This document shows positions 1-9,800 of a stretch of 64,000 bases of DNA, piece after piece; within the stretch, counting starts at the first letter, position 1, and every line of letters starts with the position of its first letter. Both the position numbers and the translations under genes were made by a program. The DNA comes from a virus. The notes beneath the pieces were generated by a model. That model made no database searches. It was not told where the DNA came from and was given only the letters and a program-made list of their open reading frames with translations. The DNA lies in the IMG/VR virus record IMGVR_UViG_3300032046_005540, positions 1 to 64,000 of that record; one strand, written 5' to 3'.

Positions 1-2787
1 GGAATTATCTGGTAATATTGCTGCATCTATTGGTAATATTATAGTTTTCTTACCTCCAATAATATTTCCACCGACTTGTAAATTATTCTGAACTCTTAAA
101 GACTTTAAAATACTTCCAGAACTATCTGCTAATATATTACCTTTAACTTCTAAATTTCCCCCTATTAATTCATTATTTTGAACTCTTAAAGATTTTAATA
201 CACTTCCTGAAGTTAATGCTTGAACATAACCATTCACAATAGCATTACTTCTTACACTTAAAGTTCCACCTACTGTTTCATTATTCTGAACTCTTAAGGA
301 TTTTAAAACTGAACCAGAACTATCTGCTAATATATTACCTTTAACTTCTAAATTTCCCCCTATTAATTCATTATTTTGAACTCTTAAAGATTTTAATACA
401 GAACCGGAACTATCAACATTAATCTTCTTACTAAACTCAAATTGACTATTTGTCCCATTCCAAATAAGAGTTTCAAATCCAGAGAGATATTTAAAGAAAG
501 ATATAACTGCATTTTGATTTACTTGTGCACAATTTATCCCTAACTCATAATCAACAGATAAATTTCCTGTTGTATTTACATCATCACTAAATACAAATTC
601 TTCCGCAATTATATCCCATTTCAAATTTTCAAAACTACCAGTTGATTTTCCAAAATACAAAAAAGCATCTGCGTCAGTATTATCAGAATTTATATAAATA
701 TTTCCACCAACCTTTGCAGATCCTTTAACTTCTAAATTTCCCCCTATTAATTCATTATTTTGAACTCTTAAAGATTTTAATACACTTCCTGAAGTTAATG
801 CTTGAACATAACCATTCACAATAGCATTACTTCTTACACTTAAAGTTCCACCTACTGTTTCATTATTCTGAACTCTTAAGGATTTTAAAACTGAACCAGA
901 ACTTGCTACGGTAATAAGACCTTCAACTCTAACATCCTCTTGTGCAGTAATTATTCCAGGAGTGATTTGTAATAATTGCGGGTATCCTATAAATCCAAGA
1001 TTTAATATTCCATCTTCATTATAAATTTGACCATTAGGATAAGCGTAAAGTCCTATATCTTTAAAATATAAATAATTATCTGCTGTAATGTCTCCTTTAA
1101 CTTCTAAATTATCTTCTACTTCTAAACTACCACCTATTTGTTCATTATTTTGAACTCGAAGAGATTTAAGAACACTACCTGAAGCCGAAACAGTAATTGC
1201 AACATCTGTTTCTGCACCTCTTTCACAAACATCATCTAAAGTATCCGTAGTAACAATATTACCAATAATATTTCCACCAACTTGAAGATCATTTACAATG
1301 TTTAAAGATTTAAGAACAGAGCCAGAACTATCAACTAAAATATTACCTTTAACTTCTAAATTATCTCCTATTAATTCATTATTTTGAACTCTTAAAGATT
1401 TAAGAACTGAACCAGAAGCTTCTATAATAATAGCTTTATCAAACCAAAAACTATCAAGTCCATAATCATATCTCATTTCTGCTCTATGGGCAGCGACAGT
1501 TCCATCAAAATATATTGGAGCATCCTCGTCTCCACTTGTCCAATCACTATTAACTTGGACATTTTCTCTTGCTCTAATAGGACCTCCAGCAATAGTATCC
1601 GTTCCAGCATCTATAGCCTGAGTTTTTAAATCTTTATTAAATTCAAATCTTGTATTTCCAACAGAATACAAAAGTGTTGCATTACTCGAACCACTATTAA
1701 ATAAATTTAAAACCCTAAAATATTGATTATTATTATTATAACTACATTGCAATGTTGTTTCAGGAATATAATAAGAATTATCTTCATCAAAAATTATTTG
1801 GCCAGAACTAAAAGAATTTAAAATTGAAACATTTTGAATAATTACATTACTACTACCCCCATGAATATATACAGCAGCAAAAGCTTCAATTGACCCCGAA
1901 CATGCCCCATCTACATAATGATTATGTACATCAATACCATCTGAATTATAAATATCTACTCCGTAATAACAACCTTCTGTATGACACCCAAATAAAGCAT
2001 TAGGCCCAGTATCTTTAAAATGAAACCCAGCATAAGTTGTATTCCATTCTGCTGTGCAATTATAAAAATGAACACTTTCAGATCCGCTTTCAATAAAAAA
2101 CTGATCTTTTCCATTATGATGAGACCACACATTTATAATAGGAAATGCAGAACATTCAGAAAAATGCAATCCCTCTTCTGCACAATAAGATACTATTAAA
2201 TCTTTAATAGTTGATCCAACATATACATTATCAAAATATATTCCTTTACCAGAAGTATTATTATCTTTATTTCCATTTAAGGTAAATCCCTCTAAATGAA
2301 TATAATGAGACGTGGCTTCAATCATATTACAATTAGAACTGTCAGCTAATTTTATCGTAGAACACTCTACACCATATCCTATCAATGCTTTTTTAGAACT
2401 AACTGTTATAGTAGATGAAATTTCTGTAGTTCCTCTTGGAACTATTACAATTCCTCCAGTAGCAGGAAGAGCATCTAAAGCATCTTGAATTGAAGCATAA
2501 TGCTCTGCATACACTACATGCTCAATCTTCTTACTAAATAAATCATCCCCAACCTGTAAATCAGTAGGAATGAGTAATGAAGTAACTATAGAACCAGAAG
2601 CATTGACGGTAATTGCATTAGTTGTTGAGGCACCTTGAGCACAAACTTGATCTAAAGTTGTTGAGTGTGGATTTAAGGATGAACTACTATGTGTTATAAG
2701 ACCAACCTTTAAAAAATCGAAGTTTTCACGAATTGGCTGACTATTTAATGAACCTGATGTTTGAGGATACCCAGGATTCCAAATCAT
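1..2787 (-). CDS. Tail fibre/spike protein with beta-helix domain and tandem repeats (3' end beyond window)
   Basis: 929 codons are open from an ATG at 2787 to the window edge, with no stop reached. Roughly residues 80-330 look like a pectate-lyase-type right-handed beta-helix: an SIQDALDALPATGG segment, a VPRGTTEI segment, then many short beta-strand and Asn/Gly turns. After that come about ten copies of a unit built on GSVLKSLRVQNNE followed by LIGGNLEVKGN, typical of trimeric fibre shafts. Two stretches of 182 bp are virtually identical (see repeats). The ATG overlaps the TGA of the upstream homing endonuclease as ATGA, so it is probably translationally coupled. Host-receptor binding or polysaccharide degradation is inferred from the fold; the enzymatic residues cannot be identified by eye. 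Confidence 0.85.
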   Translation of the reverse strand, partial: MIWNPGYPQTSGSLNSQPIRENFDFLKVGLITHSSSSLNPHSTTLDQVCAQGASTTNAITVNASGSIVTSLLIPTDLQVGDDLFSKKIEHVVYAEHYASIQDALDALPATGGIVIVPRGTTEISSTITVSSKKALIGYGVECSTIKLADSSNCNMIEATSHYIHLEGFTLNGNKDNNTSGKGIYFDNVYVGSTIKDLIVSYCAEEGLHFSECSAFPIINVWSHHNGKDQFFIESGSESVHFYNCTAEWNTTYAGFHFKDTGPNALFGCHTEGCYYGVDIYNSDGIDVHNHYVDGACSGSIEAFAAVYIHGGSSNVIIQNVSILNSFSSGQIIFDEDNSYYIPETTLQCSYNNNNQYFRVLNLFNSGSSNATLLYSVGNTRFEFNKDLKTQAIDAGTDTIAGGPIRARENVQVNSDWTSGDEDAPIYFDGTVAAHRAEMRYDYGLDSFWFDKAIIIEASGSVLKSLRVQNNELIGDNLEVKGNILVDSSGSVLKSLNIVNDLQVGGNIIGNIVTTDTLDDVCERGAETDVAITVSASGSVLKSLRVQNNEQIGGSLEVEDNLEVKGDITADNYLYFKDIGLYAYPNGQIYNEDGILNLGFIGYPQLLQITPGIITAQEDVRVEGLITVASSGSVLKSLRVQNNETVGGTLSVRSNAIVNGYVQALTSGSVLKSLRVQNNELIGGNLEVKGSAKVGGNIYINSDNTDADAFLYFGKSTGSFENLKWDIIAEEFVFSDDVNTTGNLSVDYELGINCAQVNQNAVISFFKYLSGFETLIWNGTNSQFEFSKKINVDSSGSVLKSLRVQNNELIGGNLEVKGNILADSSGSVLKSLRVQNNETVGGTLSVRSNAIVNGYVQALTSGSVLKSLRVQNNELIGGNLEVKGNILADSSGSILKSLRVQNNLQVGGNIIGGKKTIILPIDAAILPDNS
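140..321. repeat. 182-bp direct repeat, copy 1 (tail fibre shaft)
   Basis: This stretch matches 722-903 with an offset of 582 bp, a multiple of three, so the repeat is in frame and encodes the same shaft segment twice. It indicates recent duplication or recombination inside the fibre gene. Confidence 0.9.
722..903. repeat. 182-bp direct repeat, copy 2 (tail fibre shaft)
   Basis: Second in-frame copy of the 140-321 segment. It encodes shaft units with the GSVLKSLRVQNN core. Confidence 0.9.
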
Positions 2788-3575
2788 ATTTTATAAATCT
2801 CCTTCAAAATTTGTTCTTTTACAATTTCCGCATTTTTTAAAATATCACTTTCCCAAAATCTTAAAAGAATAAAATTGCTATCCTTTGCTAACTTTGTATT
2901 TCTAATATCTCTTTGGCGTTGTTTTAATTGCATAGTGTTTAATTTTTGAAATTTCTTTGGATTACTATGAAAGTAATCTCCATCAACTTCTATTAAAATG
3001 TTAGTATTTACAATACGAAAATCATATAAATGATTTTTTAAACGAAATTGGTGTTCAAAAACAATATTTAGTTCATTTAGTATTTTCTTCATTTCTAATT
3101 CAGGTTTAGTATCAATAAAAGGACCAGGATTATTTTTGATTCGAAGTAAAGCACTTTTACTCATTTTTTCTTTTGTTTTTTTAGAACGATATTTTCCTCT
3201 ATTCTTATCTCCTATTTTTCTCTTATGTTCTTCAGAACAAGGTATGTGTTTACCAAACATAAAATTTTTTTCTCCTTTATGCGATTTACTCATGACTTTT
3301 CTTACTTCTAATCTTTTAGCAGGGTTCTTTTCACCACACATTTCACCCCTAATAACTGAATTATTTTGTTTTTGGAGTTGTTTACAAGATTCAGTATTAT
3401 GAGCTTCTTTTGGAGATCTTAATTCTCCACAATTTCTAAAAATAATATTTCTAATAACTGATTTACTACAACTCCACTTTTTTGCCAAAATAATAGTACT
3501 TGGGTTTTCATCAGAAAAATATTCGGCACAAATTTCAATTTCTTGTTTTTCAGAAAATTTTCTTTTTCTACTCAC
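2784..3575 (-). CDS. Free-standing homing endonuclease, EDxHD/Vsr-like, with NUMOD3 motifs
   Basis: 263 aa. Residues 5-50 form a helix-turn-helix found in the sister endonucleases (FSEKQEIEICAEYF, then a CSKSVIRNIIFRN recognition helix). Residues about 85-140 carry NUMOD3-type DNA-binding repeats ([19 protein letters not shown]). Residues 155-263 are a PD-(D/E)XK/Vsr-like nuclease with TKPELEMKKILNEL, LYDFRI, ILIEVDGDYFH and FILLRFWESDI. Three relatives lie at 11164, 13684 and 59343. The stop codon overlaps the tail fibre ATG (ATGA), so it sits directly upstream of that gene as an intergenic mobile gene. Known members nick or cut a homing site in the neighbouring gene; the target here is inferred. 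Confidence 0.9.
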   Translation of the reverse strand: MSRKRKFSEKQEIEICAEYFSDENPSTIILAKKWSCSKSVIRNIIFRNCGELRSPKEAHNTESCKQLQKQNNSVIRGEMCGEKNPAKRLEVRKVMSKSHKGEKNFMFGKHIPCSEEHKRKIGDKNRGKYRSKKTKEKMSKSALLRIKNNPGPFIDTKPELEMKKILNELNIVFEHQFRLKNHLYDFRIVNTNILIEVDGDYFHSNPKKFQKLNTMQLKQRQRDIRNTKLAKDSNFILLRFWESDILKNAEIVKEQILKEIYKI

Positions 3576-3591
3576 TATTATCCTTTTTTTA

Positions 3592-3909
3592 TTAAAAAAG
3601 TCCTATAAATTTTGATACCATAACCCATAAATATTTAATGCTTTCGGGATTAAGTAAAATACTGGCAATCGTTAAAGTACCTAGCACGAGGAACAACTTT
3701 GTATATTTTTTCTCAACATATTCATGGTGCAGATTATGTTTCTCAAATTTCTGATCCACGCATTCTTTCATATCTTTAAATTTTTCATCTAATTTATTAT
3801 GTAATTTTTCAATACTTTCTTTGGTTTCATCCACAGTTCTTACTAAATAATTAGTGCGCTCTTCAACCATCCCTTTCCAATAGTCTACTTTAGCAGATTT
3901 CTTCTTCAT
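3592..3909 (-). CDS. Small coiled-coil membrane protein
   Basis: 105 aa from the ATG at 3909, preceded by AGGAG; a longer reading from 3945 lacks a ribosome site. Residues 20-70 are heptad-like (VDETKESIEKLHNKLDEKF). They are followed by a hydrophobic segment (LFLVLGTLTIASILL) and a second weak one at the C-terminus. It lies between a structural-type gene and a homing endonuclease near the tail fibre. Topology resembles haemolysin XhlA-like or other tail-adjacent membrane proteins, but there is no clear family match. Confidence 0.7.
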   Translation of the reverse strand: MKKKSAKVDYWKGMVEERTNYLVRTVDETKESIEKLHNKLDEKFKDMKECVDQKFEKHNLHHEYVEKKYTKLFLVLGTLTIASILLNPESIKYLWVMVSKFIGLF

Positions 3910-3917
3910 AAACACTC

Positions 3918-4247
3918 CTATCCCATAAATTTTCCAAAAATACAAATAGATGAACTCGGTTCGTTAGTCAAGTATTCAATAGGAAGCCTAATCGTTATTG
4001 GATGAGTTAGAATATCTGGCTCTAACATAGGAGATGCGTTGGTCGTATAATAAATTACATTTCCATATTTATCTCTCAAAGTTAAAAAATCTCCCCCAGT
4101 CCCACTCCATAGGACTGCCTGGAAATCCACAATATGATCTGTATCTTCCACAAGTCCAAATCTTGTCCAGGATCCAGAAACTGTAGCAGTAACTTTGTTA
4201 TCATCATCCGCAAAATTTTGATACATTTTACGAGCGAAATATGTCAT
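3918..4247 (-). CDS. Hypothetical beta-rich structural protein
   Basis: 109 aa, acidic, with alternating polar/hydrophobic strands (TATVSGSWTRFG, VDFQAVLWSG, GNVIYYTT) and no membrane segment or Cys motif. It lies in the capsid-tail block, 3' of the capsid gene and before the tail fibre, which suggests a virion or connector role. The family is not recognised. The stop TAG is part of the ribosome-site region of the next gene. Confidence 0.65.
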   Translation of the reverse strand: MTYFARKMYQNFADDDNKVTATVSGSWTRFGLVEDTDHIVDFQAVLWSGTGGDFLTLRDKYGNVIYYTTNASPMLEPDILTHPITIRLPIEYLTNEPSSSICIFGKFMG

Positions 4248-4306
4248 TTACACCTCTCATAGTTAAAAATCTATTTTATGTTAATTATTTTCAATTTATT
4301 AATTTC

Positions 4307-4915
4307 TTACTCTTCCTCAGTTACCGTCTTTTTTTGTAAATCAACCTTAATTTTATTTTCCTCCACTGGTTTCTTTCCTTTTTTTACAGCTTTCCAATTC
4401 ATAATTTCTTTCCCATCAACTCTAACTGTATTTATTTTAGGAATATCAACTTTACCTTTACTTATAACAACATCAGTTTCAAATTCTTCTTTTTGACTTT
4501 TAAGTAATTCTTCTTTTTCTTCTAATTTTTTACGTTTTTGATTATCAGCAGCATCTTTGATTAAAGTTTGAGTAGATTCTGGAATTTCAATTTCATATTC
4601 ATAATCAGATTTCCTCCCTTTATTTTTCTTCTCAACTATTTTAACCTTCGCAGAAAAAGGATTTTGGGAAACCTTCATATCTGGAATCTTTATTTTTGGT
4701 TCAGACTTTTTTGGCAGTATTTGACCTTTAAAAGCAACTACCCAACCCTGTCTAAATGCTTCTCTTAAACTTTCAGATTGCTGAATTTCCTCTTTAGTAA
4801 AATATTCAAGCAAATTAACAGGCTCAAAAGAGGTTAATTTAATTCCTCTTTTTCCAATATCAACAGAAGCAGAATAACCAGGAGCCGCAACCACTTTACT
4901 AGGAATTCTTTTCAT
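4307..4915 (-). CDS. Hypothetical virion-block protein with charged C-terminal half
   Basis: 202 aa. Residues 1-70 look folded (VVAAPGYSASVDIGKRGIKL, then EYFTKEEIQQSESLREAF). From about 70 on it is Lys/Glu rich with low complexity, resembling the C-terminal tails of several other proteins of this phage. It begins at ATG 4915 with an AGGAG upstream and lies between small structural genes after the capsid gene. No family recognised. Confidence 0.65.
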   Translation of the reverse strand: MKRIPSKVVAAPGYSASVDIGKRGIKLTSFEPVNLLEYFTKEEIQQSESLREAFRQGWVVAFKGQILPKKSEPKIKIPDMKVSQNPFSAKVKIVEKKNKGRKSDYEYEIEIPESTQTLIKDAADNQKRKKLEEKEELLKSQKEEFETDVVISKGKVDIPKINTVRVDGKEIMNWKAVKKGKKPVEENKIKVDLQKKTVTEEE

Positions 4916-4941
4916 TTTACTCCTCCTTACATTAATAAGTT

Positions 4942-5178
4942 TTACTTTGTTTCTAACTCTTTAACTATTTCATTTATCTCATTCCAAGCCTCAGAAGTAT
5001 AATCTTTTACTGCTCTTTTAAAAGAAGTTGATTGCTGTTCAGTTACTAAAGCAGTTTCTGCAAGAGTATATAATCTTGCTCGCAACTTCTCCATAATTTT
5101 ATTTAACTTTTCAGTAGATTCAGAAAAAGGACCCTCAAACCTTTTATCTGTATCTAATTCATCTTTTCGTTTTATCAT
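4942..5178 (-). CDS. Small helical hypothetical protein
   Basis: 78 aa, almost entirely predicted helix (STEKLNKIMEKLRARLYTLA; EAWNEINEIVKELE), no Cys and no membrane segment. It is the first gene after the terminator that follows the capsid gene. Possibly a head completion or chaperone protein by position only. Confidence 0.6.
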   Translation of the reverse strand: MIKRKDELDTDKRFEGPFSESTEKLNKIMEKLRARLYTLAETALVTEQQSTSFKRAVKDYTSEAWNEINEIVKELETK

Positions 5179-5190
5179 CTATACCTCTCT

Positions 5191-5237
5191 TTTTTAATAA
5201 AAGATAGAGGCGAAGTCCTATTTCACCTTCTATCTTT
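5191..5237 (-). terminator. Rho-independent terminator after capsid gene
   Basis: On the minus strand a 15-bp stem (arms 5222-5237 and 5200-5214, one bulged A and one G-U pair, 7-nt loop) is followed by a T-rich run (CTTTTATT). It starts just 13 bp past the capsid stop codon and separates the capsid gene from the small tail-side genes. Confidence 0.8.
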
Positions 5238-5250
5238 CATTTTCAACTAA

Positions 5251-6240
5251 TTAAGTACCACACGGACAAATTACTCTACCTGTGAAGGTTCCTTTAGCAA
5301 CTGAATTTGCATTTACAAACAACATTCCGATTTCTTCATAACCAACATAAGCAATCAAAGCACGCTTAGGTTCATCATCCGGCATCAAAATCAAGTCAGT
5401 TCTAATTGGAAACACTCCAGTAAATCGAGGCTCGGATAAACAATAAACTGTCATATCAGGAACCAAACGAGAAACTATAATATCAATTCCCCAAATGTTA
5501 GCCATTAAACCAGTTTGCATAATTTCTCTTTGAGTCACTGGATCTACATCATCTCTCTGCCAAGACCTAATATGTGAATAAGAATCCATATTCATTAAGA
5601 ATGCATAAGCAGGAAGGTCATGAACTTGAACCACTGCAGCTAATTCATTTAGAAAATCCTTATTTAAACCTGTAGTACTAGTTGTAATTGGATTGTTAGC
5701 AACGTTAGCTAAAACTGTAGCATTTGCCAATGCTAAAAACTGAGTATCCTCTTCCAATTGAACATGAATACGAATCTTCTCCTGCATACGATCCAAAACA
5801 TTAAACCTTCTCTGTTGAATTTCAGACAACCTAATTCCCTCTGGAGCAAAAATCTCCCAAGTTTTAGGCTCAACATACTCTCCCTCAACGATAAAATCTA
5901 TAACTTCTCCACGTTTTGCAACAGTAGTTGCAAACCCCAAAATGTCTTTGTCATAACGTGCGATTTGTCCTTGAGCGAGTACATCGATCTCAAAAAATCT
6001 ACGACACATTCCTTGATAATCTAACTGCGTTCGGATTGGTATCGCCATTTGAGCTCCTAAAGCCTGCCTTCCAGCTTCTGTTTGAAGCAAATTCCAAATC
6101 TCTTCAGTTTCATCTGCTTCATTATGAAGATTGTAAGGATCAATAGTTTTGTAGTCAGCATCTGCTCTTACTGCAAAACCTCCTCTCGGAGCTTCCTTCC
6201 TAAATCCAGGCGGATACGCACTTGCATTTTTCTTTACCAT
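5251..6240 (-). CDS. Major capsid protein, HK97-fold type
   Basis: 329 aa. Its length and segments fit HK97-type capsid proteins: an N-terminal arm, a long helix with EIQQRRFNVLDRMQEKIRIH, the DLPAYAFLMNMDSYSHIRSW stretch typical of the A-domain core, and C-terminal beta-strands (RALIAYVGYEEIGMLFVN). It follows the protease-scaffold and decoration genes, the expected head order, and has one of the strongest ribosome sites in the window. Residues 13-17 are FRKEA, a variant of the recurring L-S-M-R-K-x-A motif, placing a possible propeptide cleavage site near residue 17. The call rests on context and fold pattern, not on a specific signature. Confidence 0.85.
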   Translation of the reverse strand: MVKKNASAYPPGFRKEAPRGGFAVRADADYKTIDPYNLHNEADETEEIWNLLQTEAGRQALGAQMAIPIRTQLDYQGMCRRFFEIDVLAQGQIARYDKDILGFATTVAKRGEVIDFIVEGEYVEPKTWEIFAPEGIRLSEIQQRRFNVLDRMQEKIRIHVQLEEDTQFLALANATVLANVANNPITTSTTGLNKDFLNELAAVVQVHDLPAYAFLMNMDSYSHIRSWQRDDVDPVTQREIMQTGLMANIWGIDIIVSRLVPDMTVYCLSEPRFTGVFPIRTDLILMPDDEPKRALIAYVGYEEIGMLFVNANSVAKGTFTGRVICPCGT

Positions 6241-6285
6241 TAAAATTTCACCTCCTAAATAATTTAACGATTAACGATTTAACGA
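6241..6285 (-). promoter_or_regulatory. Capsid gene leader with strong Shine-Dalgarno
   Basis: The minus strand carries repeated AATCGTT units and then TTTAGGAGGTGAAATTTTA before the ATG, a near-perfect anti-SD match. Essentially the same leader precedes the decoration gene at 6793-6832, suggesting duplicated high-expression translation signals. Confidence 0.75.
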
Positions 6286-6792
6286 TTATCCAAACAAAAT
6301 GAGTCTCAAGGTGTAATTATTACCTACCGAAGGTACCTGAATTACAAATCCAGCAGGCCTGTTTGCACTACCCGAAGTAGAAGCAGAAAGCTTACCACTT
6401 GCGTTAGTCCAGAGTAAATCCATAGGTGTGCTAGCTTCAACCGAAGCTTTCTCATATGCAAGATAAGAAGAATTAACAGTTCCAGCGGCTGCTTCTGCAG
6501 AATGATCAATTTGAAAAGCACAATGACCATGCAAAACAGTAGCTTTCATCGCAGCGGGCGGTTGAGCGAGTTCAGTATCATCATCCATTACAATACCATA
6601 AATCTGCTCCCCATTAACAGTACACAAAATACCATAGGTAGGATCTGTAGGATCCAATTTAAAACACTGCCCAGGAATCCAAGTAAAGCTTGGAGTCCAT
6701 CCCATGATTCCCGAGGAACCTGAAGAAAAAGTCCCAGCTATCTTTAGAGAATCTTCCCAACCAAAATATCCTGCTCTTGTTACTTTAGCCAT
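6286..6792 (-). CDS. Probable capsid decoration/head stabilisation protein
   Basis: 168 aa, beta-rich and small-residue rich (FSSGSSGIMGWTPSF; STSGSANRPAGFVIQV), with no Cys pair motif or membrane segment. It lies directly upstream of the major capsid gene and downstream of the protease-scaffold, where lambda gpD-like decoration proteins are usually encoded. It shares the same strong leader as the capsid gene, implying similar high copy number. The sequence family is not certain; other head proteins remain possible. Confidence 0.65.
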   Translation of the reverse strand: MAKVTRAGYFGWEDSLKIAGTFSSGSSGIMGWTPSFTWIPGQCFKLDPTDPTYGILCTVNGEQIYGIVMDDDTELAQPPAAMKATVLHGHCAFQIDHSAEAAAGTVNSSYLAYEKASVEASTPMDLLWTNASGKLSASTSGSANRPAGFVIQVPSVGNNYTLRLILFG

Positions 6793-6832
6793 TAAAATTT
6801 CACCTCCTAAAAACGATTAAACGATTAACGAT
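6793..6832 (-). promoter_or_regulatory. Decoration gene leader, duplicate of capsid leader
   Basis: Contains TTAATCGTT-type repeats and AGGAGGTGAAATTTTA immediately before the ATG at 6792. It is nearly the same as the capsid leader at 6241-6285. Confidence 0.75.
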
Positions 6833-9800
6833 TTACCTTTTGTAGTAATGAACCTTAGGGGCATATTCAATTCCTTTCTTTCTCAAAGTGTTTTCAATAG
6901 TAGTAAATCTACCTGAAAAATCAGGAACACGATTAGTACTTTCTAAATCTGCAGTAGCTTTATGAAGTTGAGGAACTACACTTGCTTTCTTCCTAATTCT
7001 TTCTTTTACATCTGCAGTTAATTCTTCTTCTGTAGTTTCCTCTTCTACTATTGCAGGTCTTTCAAATCTTGACTTTTCTTGAACTGGAGGAATTACCTCT
7101 CCTTCCTCAGTTAAACCTATATCTGCTTTCTTTGAAAGTTTTGCAGCACTTTCCACATCGTCTTTCATATTATCAAGTTTTAATTGATCTGGATGCTTTC
7201 CTTCTTTTTCATCTCTAACAGATTCTGTTGCATCATATACGATTCCACTATTAACATTTTCAGCTTCTGGAATTTGATAAGCTTTTAAAGCTTTTGCATT
7301 TACTACTGGAAGAACATTTAAAGTATCCTCAACTGCTTTAAAACCCCTATCATCAAGTTCCGAATACTCTTGAGCTTTCTCAGTAACGGAATCTGTATCA
7401 AAAGGAATTACTCCAGCTGCGGCTGCTTTTCGTGCTAAATCAACAGCCCTCTTTGCAAGAGCTTCAGCAATTCGATCCTCTTCTAAAGCTTTAACTTTCT
7501 TTCTTAGATTTTCATTTTCTTTCACAATTGCAGCTACCTTTGCTTTTGTAAGTTCTCCCGCATATCCAGAATCGCCAAAAGCTTCTGTAAAATACTTCTT
7601 ATCTCCAGCAACTTTAGGAGCATCAACAGCTTCAACTCCTGGACGGGCTTTTCCAGAATCCTTTTCTCCTTCATGAGAATCATATAATCCTTTAGGAATG
7701 GTTGTAATTTCTCTTCCTTCAAAAGGAGCAGCTGTTTTTCTCTTTTTTGAAGCATATGAAGGAGTATATTTCTCAGAAACAGATTCTTCTACAGCCTCAG
7801 AGACTCCTAATCGTTCCGCAACTCTATCAATAAGAGATTCCAACGCTCCTATAACTACTTCTTGTTGTGGAGTTACTTCCGCATATCCTTTTTCATAATT
7901 ATAATCCTCTCGAAGATCATCTAATATCTGAGCAAGTTTATTTTGATCATTCCAAGCACCCCGTACAAGACGATCCCACTCTCCTGCAGATTTCTTAGCT
8001 GTTTTTCTTACTACTTTTACCCAACTTCCAAACATTTCCCTACGAACATCATCAAGACCTTTGCTTGAAACAGTTTTCAATATCAATAGTTTGTAAGAAT
8101 TTGAACAGAACTTTTTAAAATTCTCTTCTGTTAAATTATCATTACCAGCAACATCTGCAAAAGTAGATTTCATTGCAAAATTACTTCCTTCTTTTGTTAC
8201 TAACCAATAGGCATCTCCTCTTTTTTCTCTATTAATAAACAACTTTGCAACCACTCCAGTTAACAAATCTACTCTTCCTTCTGGAGTATCAAACTCGGTT
8301 CTCTTTTCTTTTCCTTTCATCTTTTCATACTCTTGGTTAAATCCCTTCCAAGTAGATAACTCTTTAGCAACCGGAGGTTCTCCATAATCTCCAGGATCTC
8401 TTGCTCCAGTAGGCGGGAACGAAGTAGCCTCTTTATCAAACATTTGACGTAACTGATCTGATGCTTTCTTAATACTATTAGCACCAGCGATAACATCTTC
8501 TATTTTTTTCGCCACATTCTCACCTCCTTCGCCTTTTTCTTTAAATTTTTCTTCTTCTTTAGGTTTCTCAAACTCTTTTTCTTTTCCAAATTCTTTTTCT
8601 TTTGGTTTCTCAACCTTCTCCAGATTTTTTATAGTATCTGTAATAATTTTCTCAGCCTCTTCTACTGCTTCCTGAGCATCTTCAATAACAGGTTTTGCCT
8701 CTCTAAGAGCTTCCTCTACTGCAAATTGTAAATGTCTTCCATATCTTTTATTACCTTTCAAAACACTTGCAAGAGGTTTTTCTGCTTCCCCTTCAAGTTT
8801 CTCTTCAACCTTTTCAAGATCTTCATGAACCTCTTTTAAATCTGTAATAGCGTTTTGTAAAACCTCCTTTACATTCTCGGGTTTCTTTTCTTCAACCTTT
8901 TCACCTGGTTTAAGCTCAGGCTTTTTTTCTCCTTCAGGTTTTTCTTCTTTTCTCTCAAAACCTTCTTCCTTTGGTTTTTCTCCCGGTTCTCTTTCTCCTC
9001 CTTTTTCTTCTCTTTTTCTCTCCATATATTCTTTTAATCCTGGAGGAAGTTCTCCTGTTAATTTCTTAAGAGTAGCTTCTACTTGAAGTTTCAACTCTTG
9101 AACTGCTTTCTTTGTATCTCTTACTACTTTAGCAGCAGAAACTTCATCTTTAAGAAAAATAACGCCAGGAGAACGTGATTCTTTCTCCTTCTCAACCATT
9201 TTATCTCCTTTCTCTGACATTCCTTTCCAACTTTTTATTTCTGTTTTTTCAATATCAATTCCTTCATCTTTTATATCTTCTGCAGTCGAAGGAAGACCAT
9301 CGTAAACTGCTGTTTTTGCTGTTACCAGCTCGGCATCAAATTCTTCCAAACGCTTCTTAACACGATCAATAAGAGATAATAACCCTCCTATACGTATTTC
9401 TTCTTCTGGAAAATTCTTTCCCAAATCTTTTATATATTCATAAGTTTCTTGAAGATCTTTTAATATTTGAGTAAGGTCACCAAAATTATTCCAAGCACCT
9501 TTTATAAGGTTTAACCATTCTCCAAAAGATTTTGAACCTAACATTCCAGCTGTTTTCATAAACATATTAGCTAACACAAACTCTTTCATATCTTCTACAG
9601 TTGGAGGAAGACTCCTGTAAACGGCTTTCTTTTTTTCAACCATACCTTTTTCTCCTTCTTCTATATTTTTTATTTCTTTTTTTTCTAATTTATATTCTCT
9701 TGGAACAACTTTATATTTAGTTTGAAGCATTTTTACCCAATCGTTAATAACACGAAGTTTCTTTTCATCGCCTCCTGCCTGTTCATACATATTATCAACT

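Noticed and set aside
140-903. Direct repeats resembling a CRISPR array
   Set aside because: Repeats are long, in frame and encode a fibre shaft; there are no regular unique spacers of constant length and no cas genes.
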